Source: Mycolicibacterium bacteremicum
Lineage (GTDB): Bacteria > Actinomycetota > Actinomycetes > Mycobacteriales > Mycobacteriaceae
NCBI RefSeq assembly: GCF_943913955.1
Contig: NZ_CALUAE010000004.1
Coordinates: forward strand, 51,676-115,675
Direction of reading: 5' to 3'
Length of the DNA: 64,000 nt
A program made the translations under genes and the position numbers. Position 1 is the stretch's first letter; each line of letters begins with the position of its first letter. This document shows positions 7,989-16,021 of this stretch, piece by piece. The notes beneath the pieces were generated by a model. That model searched no databases and was not told the DNA's origin. It saw only the letters and a program-made list of their open reading frames with translations.

Positions 7989-8309
7989 TCAGGGTTTGGG
8001 TGTGATCTCCACGCTCGGCGGCAACGTCGAAGGCTCGGGCCGCATCGAGCGCCGCACGATCGAGAACGTCACCGCGCCGACCGCGAGCACCCCGGCACCG
8101 ATCAGCACGTACAGCAGCGGCCGGCGTTTGGGCGGGGCGGGCTCTTCGGCGCGCAGCCGCCGGCTCACCCAGGAGGCGCCGGAGGTCGCCGAGGACACGC
8201 CCAGCCCCACGGTGCCACGGGTGATGTCCACCGGTCCGACGATCGTGTACCGCACGCCGCGGCCGAGTCGTTGCGCCGGGGTCAGTACGGTGTCGGTGCT
8301 GGTGCTCAT
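7989..8309 (-). CDS. cwsA: Cell wall synthesis protein CwsA
   Basis: 106 residues. The start at 8309 has AGAGAGGTGG upstream. The protein has LTPAQRLGRGVRYTIVGPVDITRG near the N-terminus, a single transmembrane helix (LLYVLIGAGVLAVGAVTFSIV) and the C-terminal RRSMRPEPSTLPPSVEI, very close to my recollection of M. tuberculosis Rv0008c. CwsA is a membrane protein that binds CrgA and Wag31 (DivIVA) and helps place peptidoglycan synthesis at pole and septum. It is about 40 residues shorter than the tuberculosis protein; the missing part is the Ala/Gln-rich helix between the N-terminal motif and the membrane segment. It is divergent from ppiA. Confidence 0.85.
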   Translation of the reverse strand: MSTSTDTVLTPAQRLGRGVRYTIVGPVDITRGTVGLGVSSATSGASWVSRRLRAEEPAPPKRRPLLYVLIGAGVLAVGAVTFSIVRRSMRPEPSTLPPSVEITPKP

Positions 8310-8406
8310 GGGCCACCTCTCTGGGCTGTCCGGAAGTCCTCCACAGCGTGCCACTAACTGCGGGGCCGTGGACAGCGGTATGGGACCGAGTGGCAGACTG
8401 AAATCC

Positions 8407-8934
8407 GTGACGAGCCCCATTCAGACAGCGACCGCGACGCTGCACACCAACCGTGGTGACATCAAGATCGCCCTGTTCGGCAACCACGCCCCCAAGACCG
8501 TCGCCAACTTCACCGGCCTGGCGCAGGGCACCAAGGACTACAGCACCGAGAACGCCACCGGCGGATCGTCGGGTCCGTTCTACGACGGCGCCATCTTCCA
8601 CCGCGTCATCGACGGATTCATGATCCAGGGTGGCGACCCCACCGGCACCGGCCGCGGCGGACCCGGCTACCAGTTCGCCGACGAGTTCCACCCGGAACTG
8701 CAGTTCGACAAGCCGTACCTGCTGGCGATGGCCAACGCCGGGCCGGGCACCAACGGCTCGCAGTTCTTCATCACCGTCGGCAAGACCCCGCACCTGAACC
8801 GTCGCCACACCATCTTCGGTGAGGTCGTCGATCCGGAGTCGCAGAAGGTCGTCGACGCCATCGCCACCACCCCGACCGACCGCGGCGACCGGCCCACCGA
8901 GCCCGTCGTGATCGAGAGCGTCACCATCTCCTGA
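8407..8934 (+). CDS. ppiA: Peptidyl-prolyl cis-trans isomerase A (cyclophilin)
   Basis: 175 residues from a GTG at 8407. The cyclophilin core is complete: FHRVIDGFMIQGGDPTGTGRGGPGYQFADE, LLAMANAGPGTNGSQFFIT and HLNRRHTIFGEV supply the active-site Arg, Gln, Phe, Trp-position and His residues. The protein starts close to the core, with no export signal on this start, so a cytoplasmic location is most likely. A longer open frame extends upstream, antisense to cwsA, but lacks a credible start. Downstream is a hairpin with a T-rich tail. Gene order cwsA-ppiA-PH protein-crgA is conserved in mycobacteria. Confidence 0.95.
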   Translation: MTSPIQTATATLHTNRGDIKIALFGNHAPKTVANFTGLAQGTKDYSTENATGGSSGPFYDGAIFHRVIDGFMIQGGDPTGTGRGGPGYQFADEFHPELQFDKPYLLAMANAGPGTNGSQFFITVGKTPHLNRRHTIFGEVVDPESQKVVDAIATTPTDRGDRPTEPVVIESVTIS

Positions 8935-8950
8935 CCCGAAGTTCCCGAAG

Positions 8951-8989
8951 CGCACGCTTGCCGATGTTCGGTGAGCGTGCGTTTTCTTT
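8951..8989 (+). terminator. Intrinsic terminator of ppiA
   Basis: Arms CGCACGCT (8951-8958) and AGCGTGCG (8974-8981) are followed by GTTTTCTTT, one of the few classical hairpin plus T-tract terminators in the window. Confidence 0.75.
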
Positions 8990-9045
8990 GGGTGCAGGGC
9001 GGTGTGTCGGGGCGCAGACACGCACGCTCGCCGAGGGGGGGCGGG

Positions 9046-9459
9046 TCAGCGGGCGTAGCCGGCGTCGGTCAGTGCGTCGAGCACCGCGACCGGGCTGGTG
9101 CCCAGGTCCCAGCGGGTGAACACGTACAACCGGTCATCGGTCGTGTCGATCTCCAGCAGACGCTGCTTGCGCGCGAGGCGGCTGAACTCGGTGACGCGGA
9201 TCAGCGCGATCTCCTCGCGGGTGATGACCCGCGAGCTCATCCAACCGCGCACCGCGAGCCCCGCCTCGGTGATTGCCAGTTTCGGACGTGCGCGCCACGA
9301 ACCGAGCGCAAACACCAGCAAACCGGCGCCGGCAACGGCACCCATGACACGCCCCGGCAGGTCTGTGACCACGGTCACAGCAGCCACGGCCAGCGCCAGA
9401 CCGGCAATTCCGGTCACGATCACGGCCGCCGACTTCGGAGCCCAAGAAGTTTGCTGCAC
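9046..9459 (-). CDS. PH-domain membrane protein (Rv0010c-like)
   Basis: 137 residues. Two hydrophobic helices occupy residues about 12-32 and 37-55 (AAVIVTGIAGLALAVAAVTVV; VMGAVAGAGLLVFALGSW). They are followed by a bacterial pleckstrin-homology-like domain (LAITEAGLAVRGWMSSRVITREEIALIRV ... IDTTDDRLYVFTRWDLGTSPVAVLDALTDAGY). The function is not established. Its place between ppiA and crgA is conserved in mycobacteria, which suggests a link to division or envelope assembly. It converges with ppiA. Confidence 0.85.
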   Translation of the reverse strand: MQQTSWAPKSAAVIVTGIAGLALAVAAVTVVTDLPGRVMGAVAGAGLLVFALGSWRARPKLAITEAGLAVRGWMSSRVITREEIALIRVTEFSRLARKQRLLEIDTTDDRLYVFTRWDLGTSPVAVLDALTDAGYAR

Positions 9460-9494
9460 GGGCTCAGGACCGCCCTTTACCGGGTATTTCGGAG

Positions 9495-9503
9495 TTATCC
9501 ACA
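9495..9503 (+). other. Perfect DnaA-box sequence TTATCCACA
   Basis: An exact match to the classical 9-mer DnaA box lies in the gap upstream of the leftward PH-domain gene. A single box is expected by chance rarely in GC-rich DNA. The locus is within about 10 kb of oriC in related genomes. No second box was noticed nearby, so this is not itself an origin. Confidence 0.5.
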
Positions 9504-9616
9504 GGCGCTATCCCCAATGGGGATGAATCACAACGGTGTGATTGGGTTACGAACAGGTTGCGGCCCGGGTAACGCGGTCGAGGCGAAAATGAATTCATCT
9601 CGGGACGCGGGTCGCG

Positions 9617-9898
9617 TCAGCGCCACCGCATGGTGAGCAAAAGCCCCGTGATCATGAAGGCAAACGCGATCGCGTAGTTCCATGGGCCCAGATCGGCCAT
9701 CCAGCCCAGCCAGGTGGGTGCGTTCAGTCCGGTGGCGCCGAGCTGGAAGACCAGCAGCCAGAACAGACCGAACAGCATCAGGCCGACGAACAGCACCACG
9801 AACCACACGCTCGAGGGTCCGGCCTTGACCTTGACCGGGGTCCGACTCACCGGGTTGACGGTGAAGTCGTTCTTCTTACGGACTTTGGACTTGGGCAT
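9617..9898 (-). CDS. crgA: Cell division protein CrgA
   Basis: 93 residues, the family's usual size. A basic N-terminus (MPKSKVRKKNDFTVNP) is followed by two transmembrane helices (about 30-52 and 70-90) separated by the conserved NAPTWLGWMADLGPWNYAI loop. CrgA is a small inner-membrane divisome protein that binds FtsZ, FtsQ, FtsI and CwsA and supports septal peptidoglycan synthesis in actinobacteria. It is divergent from the DUF881 gene, with only 18 bases between start codons. Confidence 0.95.
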   Translation of the reverse strand: MPKSKVRKKNDFTVNPVSRTPVKVKAGPSSVWFVVLFVGLMLFGLFWLLVFQLGATGLNAPTWLGWMADLGPWNYAIAFAFMITGLLLTMRWR

Positions 9899-9916
9899 GG
9901 TTAACCTTTGAAGACG

Positions 9917-10699
9917 ATGGTCGAGGCGGTGAACCCTGAGCCTAACGCAGCGCCGGACCCCAAACGGTCGCTGTGGCGGTTCGCGGTGCCGATCGTGTGC
10001 GTGTTCGCCGGTCTGCTGCTGTCCACCACGCACGGTGTCTCCGGCGGTGGCGAGATCCGCCGCAGTGACGCGCCCCGGCTGGTCGACCTGGTCCGGGAGA
10101 CCAGTGCCAACGTCGACCGCCTGACCGCCCGGCGCGACGCATTCGTGGCGGCCGTGGAGAGCCACCACGGCGGCTCCCCCGGCGCCGCCGCCGCGCTGGC
10201 GGCCATCACCCGGCGCTCGGACACCCTGGCCGAGCAGGCCGGCCTGGACCCCGTCCGCGGGCCCGGTCTCGTCGTCACCCTCGACGACGCCCAGCGCGAT
10301 TCCGACGGTCGCTACCCGGTCGACGCCTCCCCCGACGACCTGGTCGTCCATCAACAGGACATCCAGGCGGTGCTGAACGCCCTGTGGAGTGCCGGCGCCG
10401 AGGGCATTCAGATGCAGGATCAGCGCATCATCGCGACCTCCGCGCCGCTGTGCGTCGGGAACACGCTGCTGCTCAACGGCCGCACCTACAGCCCGCCCTA
10501 TGTCGTGACCGCCGTCGGGGATGCCGCGGCCATGCAGGCCGCCCTGGCCGCCGCTCCCCTGGTGACGCTGTACAAGCAGTACGTGCTGCGTTTCCAGCTC
10601 GGGTACTCCGAGCAGGTCCGCTCGTCCGTCGAGCTGCCGGGCTACCCGGCGCCGGTGCGGATGCGCTACGCCAAGGCGGCAGGTCCGCTCGGGTACTGA
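9917..10699 (+). CDS. DUF881 membrane-anchored protein (Rv0012-like)
   Basis: 260 residues from the ATG at 9917 (a TTG at 9908 would add three). One N-terminal membrane anchor (FAVPIVCVFAGLLLSTTHGV) precedes a periplasmic domain with a helical stretch (LVRETSANVDRLTARRDAFV) and the DUF881 core (GPGLVVTLDDAQ ... VHQQDIQAVLNALWSAGAEGIQMQDQRI). The family is common beside division genes in actinobacteria; its biochemical role is unknown. It lies between crgA and trpG in the conserved mycobacterial order. Confidence 0.85.
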   Translation: MVEAVNPEPNAAPDPKRSLWRFAVPIVCVFAGLLLSTTHGVSGGGEIRRSDAPRLVDLVRETSANVDRLTARRDAFVAAVESHHGGSPGAAAALAAITRRSDTLAEQAGLDPVRGPGLVVTLDDAQRDSDGRYPVDASPDDLVVHQQDIQAVLNALWSAGAEGIQMQDQRIIATSAPLCVGNTLLLNGRTYSPPYVVTAVGDAAAMQAALAAAPLVTLYKQYVLRFQLGYSEQVRSSVELPGYPAPVRMRYAKAAGPLGY

Positions 10700-10729
10700 C
10701 GCAGACACGCTGACCAGTAGCCTGATCGC

Positions 10730-11389
10730 ATGCAGGTTCTGGTCGTCGACAATTACGACAGCTTCGTGTTCAACCTGGTCCAGTACCTGGGCCAGCTCGG
10801 AGTGACGGCCCAGGTCTGGCGCAACGACGACGAACGGCTGAGCGATCCCGACGAGGTGGCCCGGCAGTTCGACGGCATCCTGCTCTCCCCCGGTCCCGGC
10901 ACCCCCGAGCGGGCCGGCGCGTCGATCCCGCTGGTGCACGCCAGCGCGCAGACCGGCACCCCGCTCCTCGGCGTGTGCCTGGGCCACCAGGCCATCGGGG
11001 TGGCCTTCGGCGGCACGGTGGACCGCGCCCCGGAGCTGCTGCACGGCAAGACCAGCATCGTGCATCACGCCGATGCCGGTGTGCTGCAGGGACTTCCGGA
11101 TCCGTTCACGGCCACCCGGTACCACTCACTGACGATCCTGCCGGACACCCTGCCCGCCGAGCTGGAATCCACCGGGCGGACCGACAGCGGCGTGATCATG
11201 GCCGTGCGGCACCGCGAACTGCCGATCCACGGTGTGCAGTTCCACCCGGAATCCATCCTCACCGAGGGCGGGCATCGGATGCTGGCCAACTGGCTGGGCT
11301 ACTGCGGGGCCGCGCCCGACGAGAACCTGGTGCGCAAGCTGGAGAACGAGGTGGCCGACGCGGTGCGCGCGGCGACCGCGCGGACCTGA
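10730..11389 (+). CDS. trpG: Glutamine amidotransferase, anthranilate/aminodeoxychorismate synthase component II
   Basis: 219 residues forming a class I glutamine amidotransferase. The triad is C83 (LLGVCLGHQAIG), H172 and E174 (FHPESILTEGG), with the oxyanion motif SPGPGTPE at 53-60. It releases ammonia from glutamine for the chorismate-using partner subunit. Anthranilate synthase (TrpE) and aminodeoxychorismate synthase (PabB) are both possible partners, and one subunit may serve both; the partner gene is not in this window. The symbol follows the M. tuberculosis Rv0013 name. It converges with pknB across a hairpin. Confidence 0.9.
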   Translation: MQVLVVDNYDSFVFNLVQYLGQLGVTAQVWRNDDERLSDPDEVARQFDGILLSPGPGTPERAGASIPLVHASAQTGTPLLGVCLGHQAIGVAFGGTVDRAPELLHGKTSIVHHADAGVLQGLPDPFTATRYHSLTILPDTLPAELESTGRTDSGVIMAVRHRELPIHGVQFHPESILTEGGHRMLANWLGYCGAAPDENLVRKLENEVADAVRAATART

Positions 11390-11400
11390 TCGCAATGTGA

Positions 11401-11448
11401 CGCTGACGGCGCCGGCGTGCCACATATGGCGTGGCGGCGCTGTCAGCG
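11401..11448. terminator. Bidirectional terminator-like hairpin between trpG and pknB
   Basis: CGCTGACGGCGCCG (11401-11414) pairs with CGGCGCTGTCAGCG (11435-11448) with one G-U pair. Outer AATGT/ACATT and inner GCCA/TGGC pairs extend it. There is no T-tract. It separates two convergent stop codons. Confidence 0.55.
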
Positions 11449-11472
11449 GAACATTCGATCCGGGGCGTGGGA

Positions 11473-13347
11473 CTAGGACGCGAAGTTGAGCGTGATCGAG
11501 TCCCCGTAGCCCACCCCGGCGCCCGGCGTCGGGTTCTGGGTGACCACGGCATTGGTCCGCTGACCGCTGTTGTCGACGTTGGCGCCCTTGATCAGCACAC
11601 CGGTCCAGCCCAGCGCCCGCAGGTTCGGTTCGGCGTCCACCCAGAACTGTCCGGTCAGGTTGGGCATCACGAACTGGTTGCCGCGCGAGACCCGCATCTG
11701 GATCACCGCGTCCTTGGGGGTCGGTGCCCCGGCCGCCGGATTCGTGCCGACCACCTGGCCGGCCGGTGCGGTGTTGTCCACCTCGACCGGCAGCACATTC
11801 GTGAACCCAGATGCGGTCAGGATCTGTTGGCACACCTCGACGCTCTGCCCGACGCAGTCGGGAACGTTGACGCTGCCCGGACCGGATCCCACGATGATCG
11901 TGATGACGTTGGTGATGGCCGAGGTGGCATTCGCCGGCGGGTTGGTGCCCAGCACCTTGCCCTTGAGTTCGGGGGTGGACTCCGACTCCGAGGGCTGCAC
12001 CCGGCCGAAGCCGGCGTCGAGCAGTTCGGTGGTGGCCTGCGCCAGCGTCATGCCCTTCACCTCGGGCACGGCGCGCTGCTCGGGCCCGGTGGACACCACG
12101 ATGGTGATGTCCTCCCCCGCACTGACCTCGGTGCCCGCCGCGGGTTCGGTGGCGATGACATGCTCGGGGCGCACCGCCGAATCGGGGCGCTGCTGCGTGC
12201 GGGTCTTGAAGCCGCGGTTCTGCAGGGCGGCGATGGCATCGGCGGACGGCTGACCGGTCACATCGGGAACCTGCACATCGCGCGGACTGTTGCCCAGGGT
12301 GTTGATGGCGATGGTCACCACCACGGTCAGCACGGCCAGCACGGCGACGACGATGAGCCAACGTCCCACCGAGTTGTTGTTCGACCGGTTCGGATAACCG
12401 GCGGCGGTCGGGATGTGCTCGGTGGGCAGTGCCCGCGCATGCGGGGCGGCCACGTTGGTCAGCATGGTGGTGCGCTCGGCGTCGGTGAAGATCTTCGGCG
12501 CCTCGGGGGCCTCACCGCTGTGCACCCGGATCAGGTCGGTGCGCATCTCGGCGGCACTCTGATATCGGTTCTCGGGATTCTTCGACAGCGCCTTGAGCAC
12601 CACGGCGTCGAGCTCGGGGGAGACCCCGGAGTGCCGCGTCGACGGCGGCGCGGGGTCCTCGCGGACATGCTGGTAGGCCACGGCCACCGGCGAGTCACCG
12701 ACGAAAGGTGGTTCGCCCGTGAGGATTTCGTACAGCACGCAGCCCAGGGAGTAGACGTCGGAGCGGGCGTCGACCTTCTCACCGCGGGCCTGCTCGGGCG
12801 ACAGGTACTGCGCGGTGCCGATGACGGCCGCGGTCTGGGTCACGTTGTTGGCATCGGCCAGCGCGCGGGCGATGCCGAAATCCATCACCTTCACCGCGCC
12901 GGATTGGGAGATCATGATGTTGGCCGGCTTGACGTCGCGGTGGATGATGCCGTGCTGATGGCTGAAGTTCAGCGCCTGGCAGGCGTCGGCGATGATCTCG
13001 ATGGCGCGCTTGGGCTCGATCGGGCCCTCGGTGTGCACGATGTCGCGCAGCGTCACACCGTCGACGTACTCCATGACGATGTAGGGCAGCGGACCGTTGG
13101 GCGTATCCGCCTCACCGGTGTCGTATACCGCGACGATCGCCGGGTGGTTCAGTGCCGCGGCGTTCTGCGCCTCGCGGCGGAAGCGCAGATAGAAGCTGGG
13201 ATCGCGGGCCAGGTCGGCCCGCAGCACCTTGACCGCGACGTCACGGTGCAACCGGGTGTCGCGGGCGATGTGGACCTCGGACATGCCGCCGAACCCGAGG
13301 ATCTCTCCGAGTTCGTAGCGGTCCGAAAGGTGCTGGGGCGTGGTCAC
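11473..13347 (-). CDS. pknB: Serine/threonine protein kinase PknB
   Basis: 624 residues. The cytosolic kinase domain has glycine loop GFGGMSEV, K40, HRD at 136-138 (HRDVKPANIM) and DFG at 156; activation-loop threonines T170 and T172 match the autophosphorylated pair in tuberculosis PknB. A juxtamembrane linker, one transmembrane helix (WLIVVAVLAVLTVVVTIAIN, about 330-350) and four extracellular PASTA domains follow. PASTA domains bind muropeptides and lipid II, and the kinase controls peptidoglycan synthesis and division. It ends the kinase operon, with its start overlapping the pknA stop. Confidence 0.97.
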   Translation of the reverse strand: MTTPQHLSDRYELGEILGFGGMSEVHIARDTRLHRDVAVKVLRADLARDPSFYLRFRREAQNAAALNHPAIVAVYDTGEADTPNGPLPYIVMEYVDGVTLRDIVHTEGPIEPKRAIEIIADACQALNFSHQHGIIHRDVKPANIMISQSGAVKVMDFGIARALADANNVTQTAAVIGTAQYLSPEQARGEKVDARSDVYSLGCVLYEILTGEPPFVGDSPVAVAYQHVREDPAPPSTRHSGVSPELDAVVLKALSKNPENRYQSAAEMRTDLIRVHSGEAPEAPKIFTDAERTTMLTNVAAPHARALPTEHIPTAAGYPNRSNNNSVGRWLIVVAVLAVLTVVVTIAINTLGNSPRDVQVPDVTGQPSADAIAALQNRGFKTRTQQRPDSAVRPEHVIATEPAAGTEVSAGEDITIVVSTGPEQRAVPEVKGMTLAQATTELLDAGFGRVQPSESESTPELKGKVLGTNPPANATSAITNVITIIVGSGPGSVNVPDCVGQSVEVCQQILTASGFTNVLPVEVDNTAPAGQVVGTNPAAGAPTPKDAVIQMRVSRGNQFVMPNLTGQFWVDAEPNLRALGWTGVLIKGANVDNSGQRTNAVVTQNPTPGAGVGYGDSITLNFAS

Positions 13348-14549
13348 GAGGTCTCACTAGGTGCGTCACTGGGCGGTGGCTCGGGCGGCACGCCGATGAC
13401 GGTGGTGCTGGTGGAGGTCTCCTGCTGCACCGGGTTGTCCCGCTTGTCCTGGGCGTTCACCACGATCAGTACCGCGATGATGATGGCCAGCGCGCCCAGC
13501 ACGCCGGCGGCCCACAACAATGCGCGCTGACCGGACGAGAACGTGCGCCGCGGGGGCGGCGGCCGGTGATTACCGGTCCCGGCGCGCGGACGCGCCGACG
13601 TCACGGGCGGACGGTACTCGGCGGCCGCGGCGGCACGGGCCTGGGTGACCGACGGGATGGCGGCCGGGGCGGCCCGGCCGATGGTGGGCGCGGAGTTCGG
13701 CCGCGGCGGCCGGCGCCCGGCGCGTACCGCGGCGACGGCGTCGGCGAACGGCCCACCGGAGCGGTACCGGTGATTGGGCTCCTTGGCCAGCGTGATCTCG
13801 ATGAGCTCACGCACGTTGGGCGGCAGGTCCGGGGGAAGCGGGGGCGGGGCCTCCTTGATGTGCTTCATCGCCACGGTCAGCGCACCGTCGCCGGTGAACG
13901 GGCGCTTGCCCGAGACCGACTCGTATCCGACGACCCCGAGGGAGTAGACGTCGGAGGCGGCGGTGGCATCCCGGCCGAGCGCCTGCTCCGGCGCGATGTA
14001 CTGGGCGGTGCCCATCACCATGCCGGTCTGGGTGACCGGGGCGGCGTCGACGGCCTTGGCGATACCGAAGTCGGTGAGCTTCACCTGCCCGGTCGGGGTG
14101 ATCAGGATGTTGCCGGGTTTGACATCGCGGTGCACCAGGCCGGCGGTGTGCGCCACCTGCAGGGCGCGGCCGGTCTGCTCCAGCATGTCCAGGGCGTGCC
14201 GCAGCGACAGTCGTCCGGTGCGTTTGATGACGGAGTTCAGCGGCTCGCCGTTGACCAGTTCCATCACCAGATAGGCGGTCCGGCCCTCGCCGGCGTCCAT
14301 CTCGGTCTCGCCGTAGTCGTAGACGCTGGCGATGCCGGGGTGATTGAGCATCGCGACGGTGCGGGCCTCCCCGCGGAAGCGGTCGACGAACTCCGAGTCC
14401 TCGGAGAACTCGGCCTTGAGCACCTTGATCGCGACCTGGCGGCCGAGCCGGGTGTCGAGTCCCTCCCACACCTGCCCCATACCGCCGGTGGCGATGAGCC
14501 GCTGCAGCCGGTACCGGCCCGACAGCGTCACACCCACCCGCGCCGTCAT
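13344..14549 (-). CDS. pknA: Serine/threonine protein kinase PknA
   Basis: 401 residues. The kinase domain has IATGGMGQVW (glycine loop), K42, HRDVKPGNIL with catalytic D142, and DFG at 160-162; T173 and T175 in PVTQTG are probable activation-loop sites. A Pro/Arg-rich linker (residues about 270-335), one transmembrane helix (RALLWAAGVLGALAIIIAVLIVV) and a short Thr/Pro-rich tail without PASTA domains follow. PknA phosphorylates division and cell-wall proteins such as Wag31, FtsZ and MurD in mycobacteria and works with PknB. It overlaps pbpA by four bases. Confidence 0.97.
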   Translation of the reverse strand: MTARVGVTLSGRYRLQRLIATGGMGQVWEGLDTRLGRQVAIKVLKAEFSEDSEFVDRFRGEARTVAMLNHPGIASVYDYGETEMDAGEGRTAYLVMELVNGEPLNSVIKRTGRLSLRHALDMLEQTGRALQVAHTAGLVHRDVKPGNILITPTGQVKLTDFGIAKAVDAAPVTQTGMVMGTAQYIAPEQALGRDATAASDVYSLGVVGYESVSGKRPFTGDGALTVAMKHIKEAPPPLPPDLPPNVRELIEITLAKEPNHRYRSGGPFADAVAAVRAGRRPPRPNSAPTIGRAAPAAIPSVTQARAAAAAEYRPPVTSARPRAGTGNHRPPPPRRTFSSGQRALLWAAGVLGALAIIIAVLIVVNAQDKRDNPVQQETSTSTTVIGVPPEPPPSDAPSETS

Positions 14550-16021
14550 GATCCCTCCCGGAGAGCGGCGGCAATGGTGGCACGCCCGATCGGGGCGGCC
14601 ACTGCGCCGCCGGTGGCGGACAATCGGTCACCGCCATTCTCCACGAGCACGGCAACGGCCACCTTGGGGGCTTGTGCCGGGGCGAAGGCGATGTACCAGG
14701 CGTGGGGCGGGGTGTTGCGGGGATCCGTGCCGTGCTCGGCGGTGCCCGTCTTGGATGCGATCTGCACGCCGGCGATGGCTCCCTTCTGCTGCGTCACCTG
14801 CTCGGCGCCGACCATCAAGTCGGTAAGTGTAGCTGCGACCTGCGGTGACACCGCTCGGCGTTGTTCGGTCGGAGCGGTGGTGGCGATATTGGACAGGTCC
14901 GGTCCCTTGAGGGTATCGACCAGATACGGGGTCATGGTGACACCGTCGTTGGCGATGGTCGCGGCGACCATCGCGTTCTGCAGCGGGGTGACGGCGACAT
15001 CGCGCTGGCCGATGCTCGACATCCCGAGGGCCGCGGCATCGCCGATCGGCCCGACCGTGGACTCGGCGACCTGCAGCGGGATCGGTGCGGTGGGGGAGTC
15101 CAGGCCGAACGCCCGCGCGGTGGCCTTGAGCTTGTCGGCGCCGTTGTCGATGCCCATCTCCACGAACGCGGTGTTGCAGGATCGGGCGAACGCCTCGCGC
15201 AGGGAGGCCGTCGGGCCGCCGCCGCAGGCGTTGCCGCCGTAGTTCTCCAGGGTGGCGGTGGTGTCGGGCAGCGTGATCCGCGCGGCGGATGTCAGCTGGG
15301 TGTCCGGGGTGGCACCGGCCTGCAATGCGGTGGCCGTGGTGATCACCTTGAACGTCGAGCCCGGCGGGTAGGTCTCCGAGATCGCCCGGTTCAGCAGCGG
15401 CGCGTTGTCATCGTCGCGCAGCTGCTCCCAGGCCCTGGTCTGCACCGAACCGTCATGGCTGGCAAGCTGATTCGGGTCATAGGACGGTGCCGAGACCATT
15501 GCCAGGATCTTGCCGGTGGAGGGTTCGAGTGCGACGACGGCACCCTTGCACGGCCCGTCGCAACCCGCCGCCATGGCCTCCCAGGCGGCGTCCTGCACAT
15601 CGGGTTTCACGGTGGTGTCGACATTGCCGCCGCGCGGGTCGCGGCCGGTGAAGAAGTCGGCCAGCCGGCGCCCGAACAGCCGCTCGTCGGAGCCGTTGAG
15701 GATGGGATCCTCGGCGCGCTCCAACCCGCTGCTGGAGTAACCGAGCGAATAGAACCCGGTGACCGGTGCGTAGGCCTCCGGTTTCGGATAGGTCCGCAGG
15801 AACCGGAAGCGGCCGTCGGTGGACACCGAATACGCCAACAGCTCACCGCCCGCGGTGATCTGGCCGCGCTGACGCGAGTACTCGTCGAGCAGCACCCGCT
15901 GGTTGCGCGGGTCGGCGCGGTACCCGTCGGCGGTGAACACCTGGGTGAACGTCGCGTTGGCGAGCAGCAGCACGACCAGTGCCATGAAGCAGACCGAGAG
16001 CCGGCGCAGGGAGGTGTTCAT
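14546..16021 (-). CDS. pbpA: Penicillin-binding protein A (class B transpeptidase)
   Basis: 491 residues, the same length as I recall for the M. tuberculosis protein. An N-terminal membrane anchor (about 7-27) precedes the dimerisation domain and the transpeptidase domain with S222-T-F-K225, S281-C-N283 and K424-T-G426, the three active-site motifs at the same numbers recalled for that protein. It crosslinks septal/polar peptidoglycan and is the partner of the SEDS protein encoded just upstream. The start is the ATG at 16021, which overlaps the rodA stop (ATGA). The open frame continues upstream but only as an antiparallel shadow of rodA. Confidence 0.97.
   Translation of the reverse strand: MNTSLRRLSVCFMALVVLLLANATFTQVFTADGYRADPRNQRVLLDEYSRQRGQITAGGELLAYSVSTDGRFRFLRTYPKPEAYAPVTGFYSLGYSSSGLERAEDPILNGSDERLFGRRLADFFTGRDPRGGNVDTTVKPDVQDAAWEAMAAGCDGPCKGAVVALEPSTGKILAMVSAPSYDPNQLASHDGSVQTRAWEQLRDDDNAPLLNRAISETYPPGSTFKVITTATALQAGATPDTQLTSAARITLPDTTATLENYGGNACGGGPTASLREAFARSCNTAFVEMGIDNGADKLKATARAFGLDSPTAPIPLQVAESTVGPIGDAAALGMSSIGQRDVAVTPLQNAMVAATIANDGVTMTPYLVDTLKGPDLSNIATTAPTEQRRAVSPQVAATLTDLMVGAEQVTQQKGAIAGVQIASKTGTAEHGTDPRNTPPHAWYIAFAPAQAPKVAVAVLVENGGDRLSATGGAVAAPIGRATIAAALREGS

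Noticed and set aside
11431..13530. 699-codon plus-strand frame opposite pknB
   Set aside because: It is antisense to a fully recognisable kinase; there is no ribosome site or domain.
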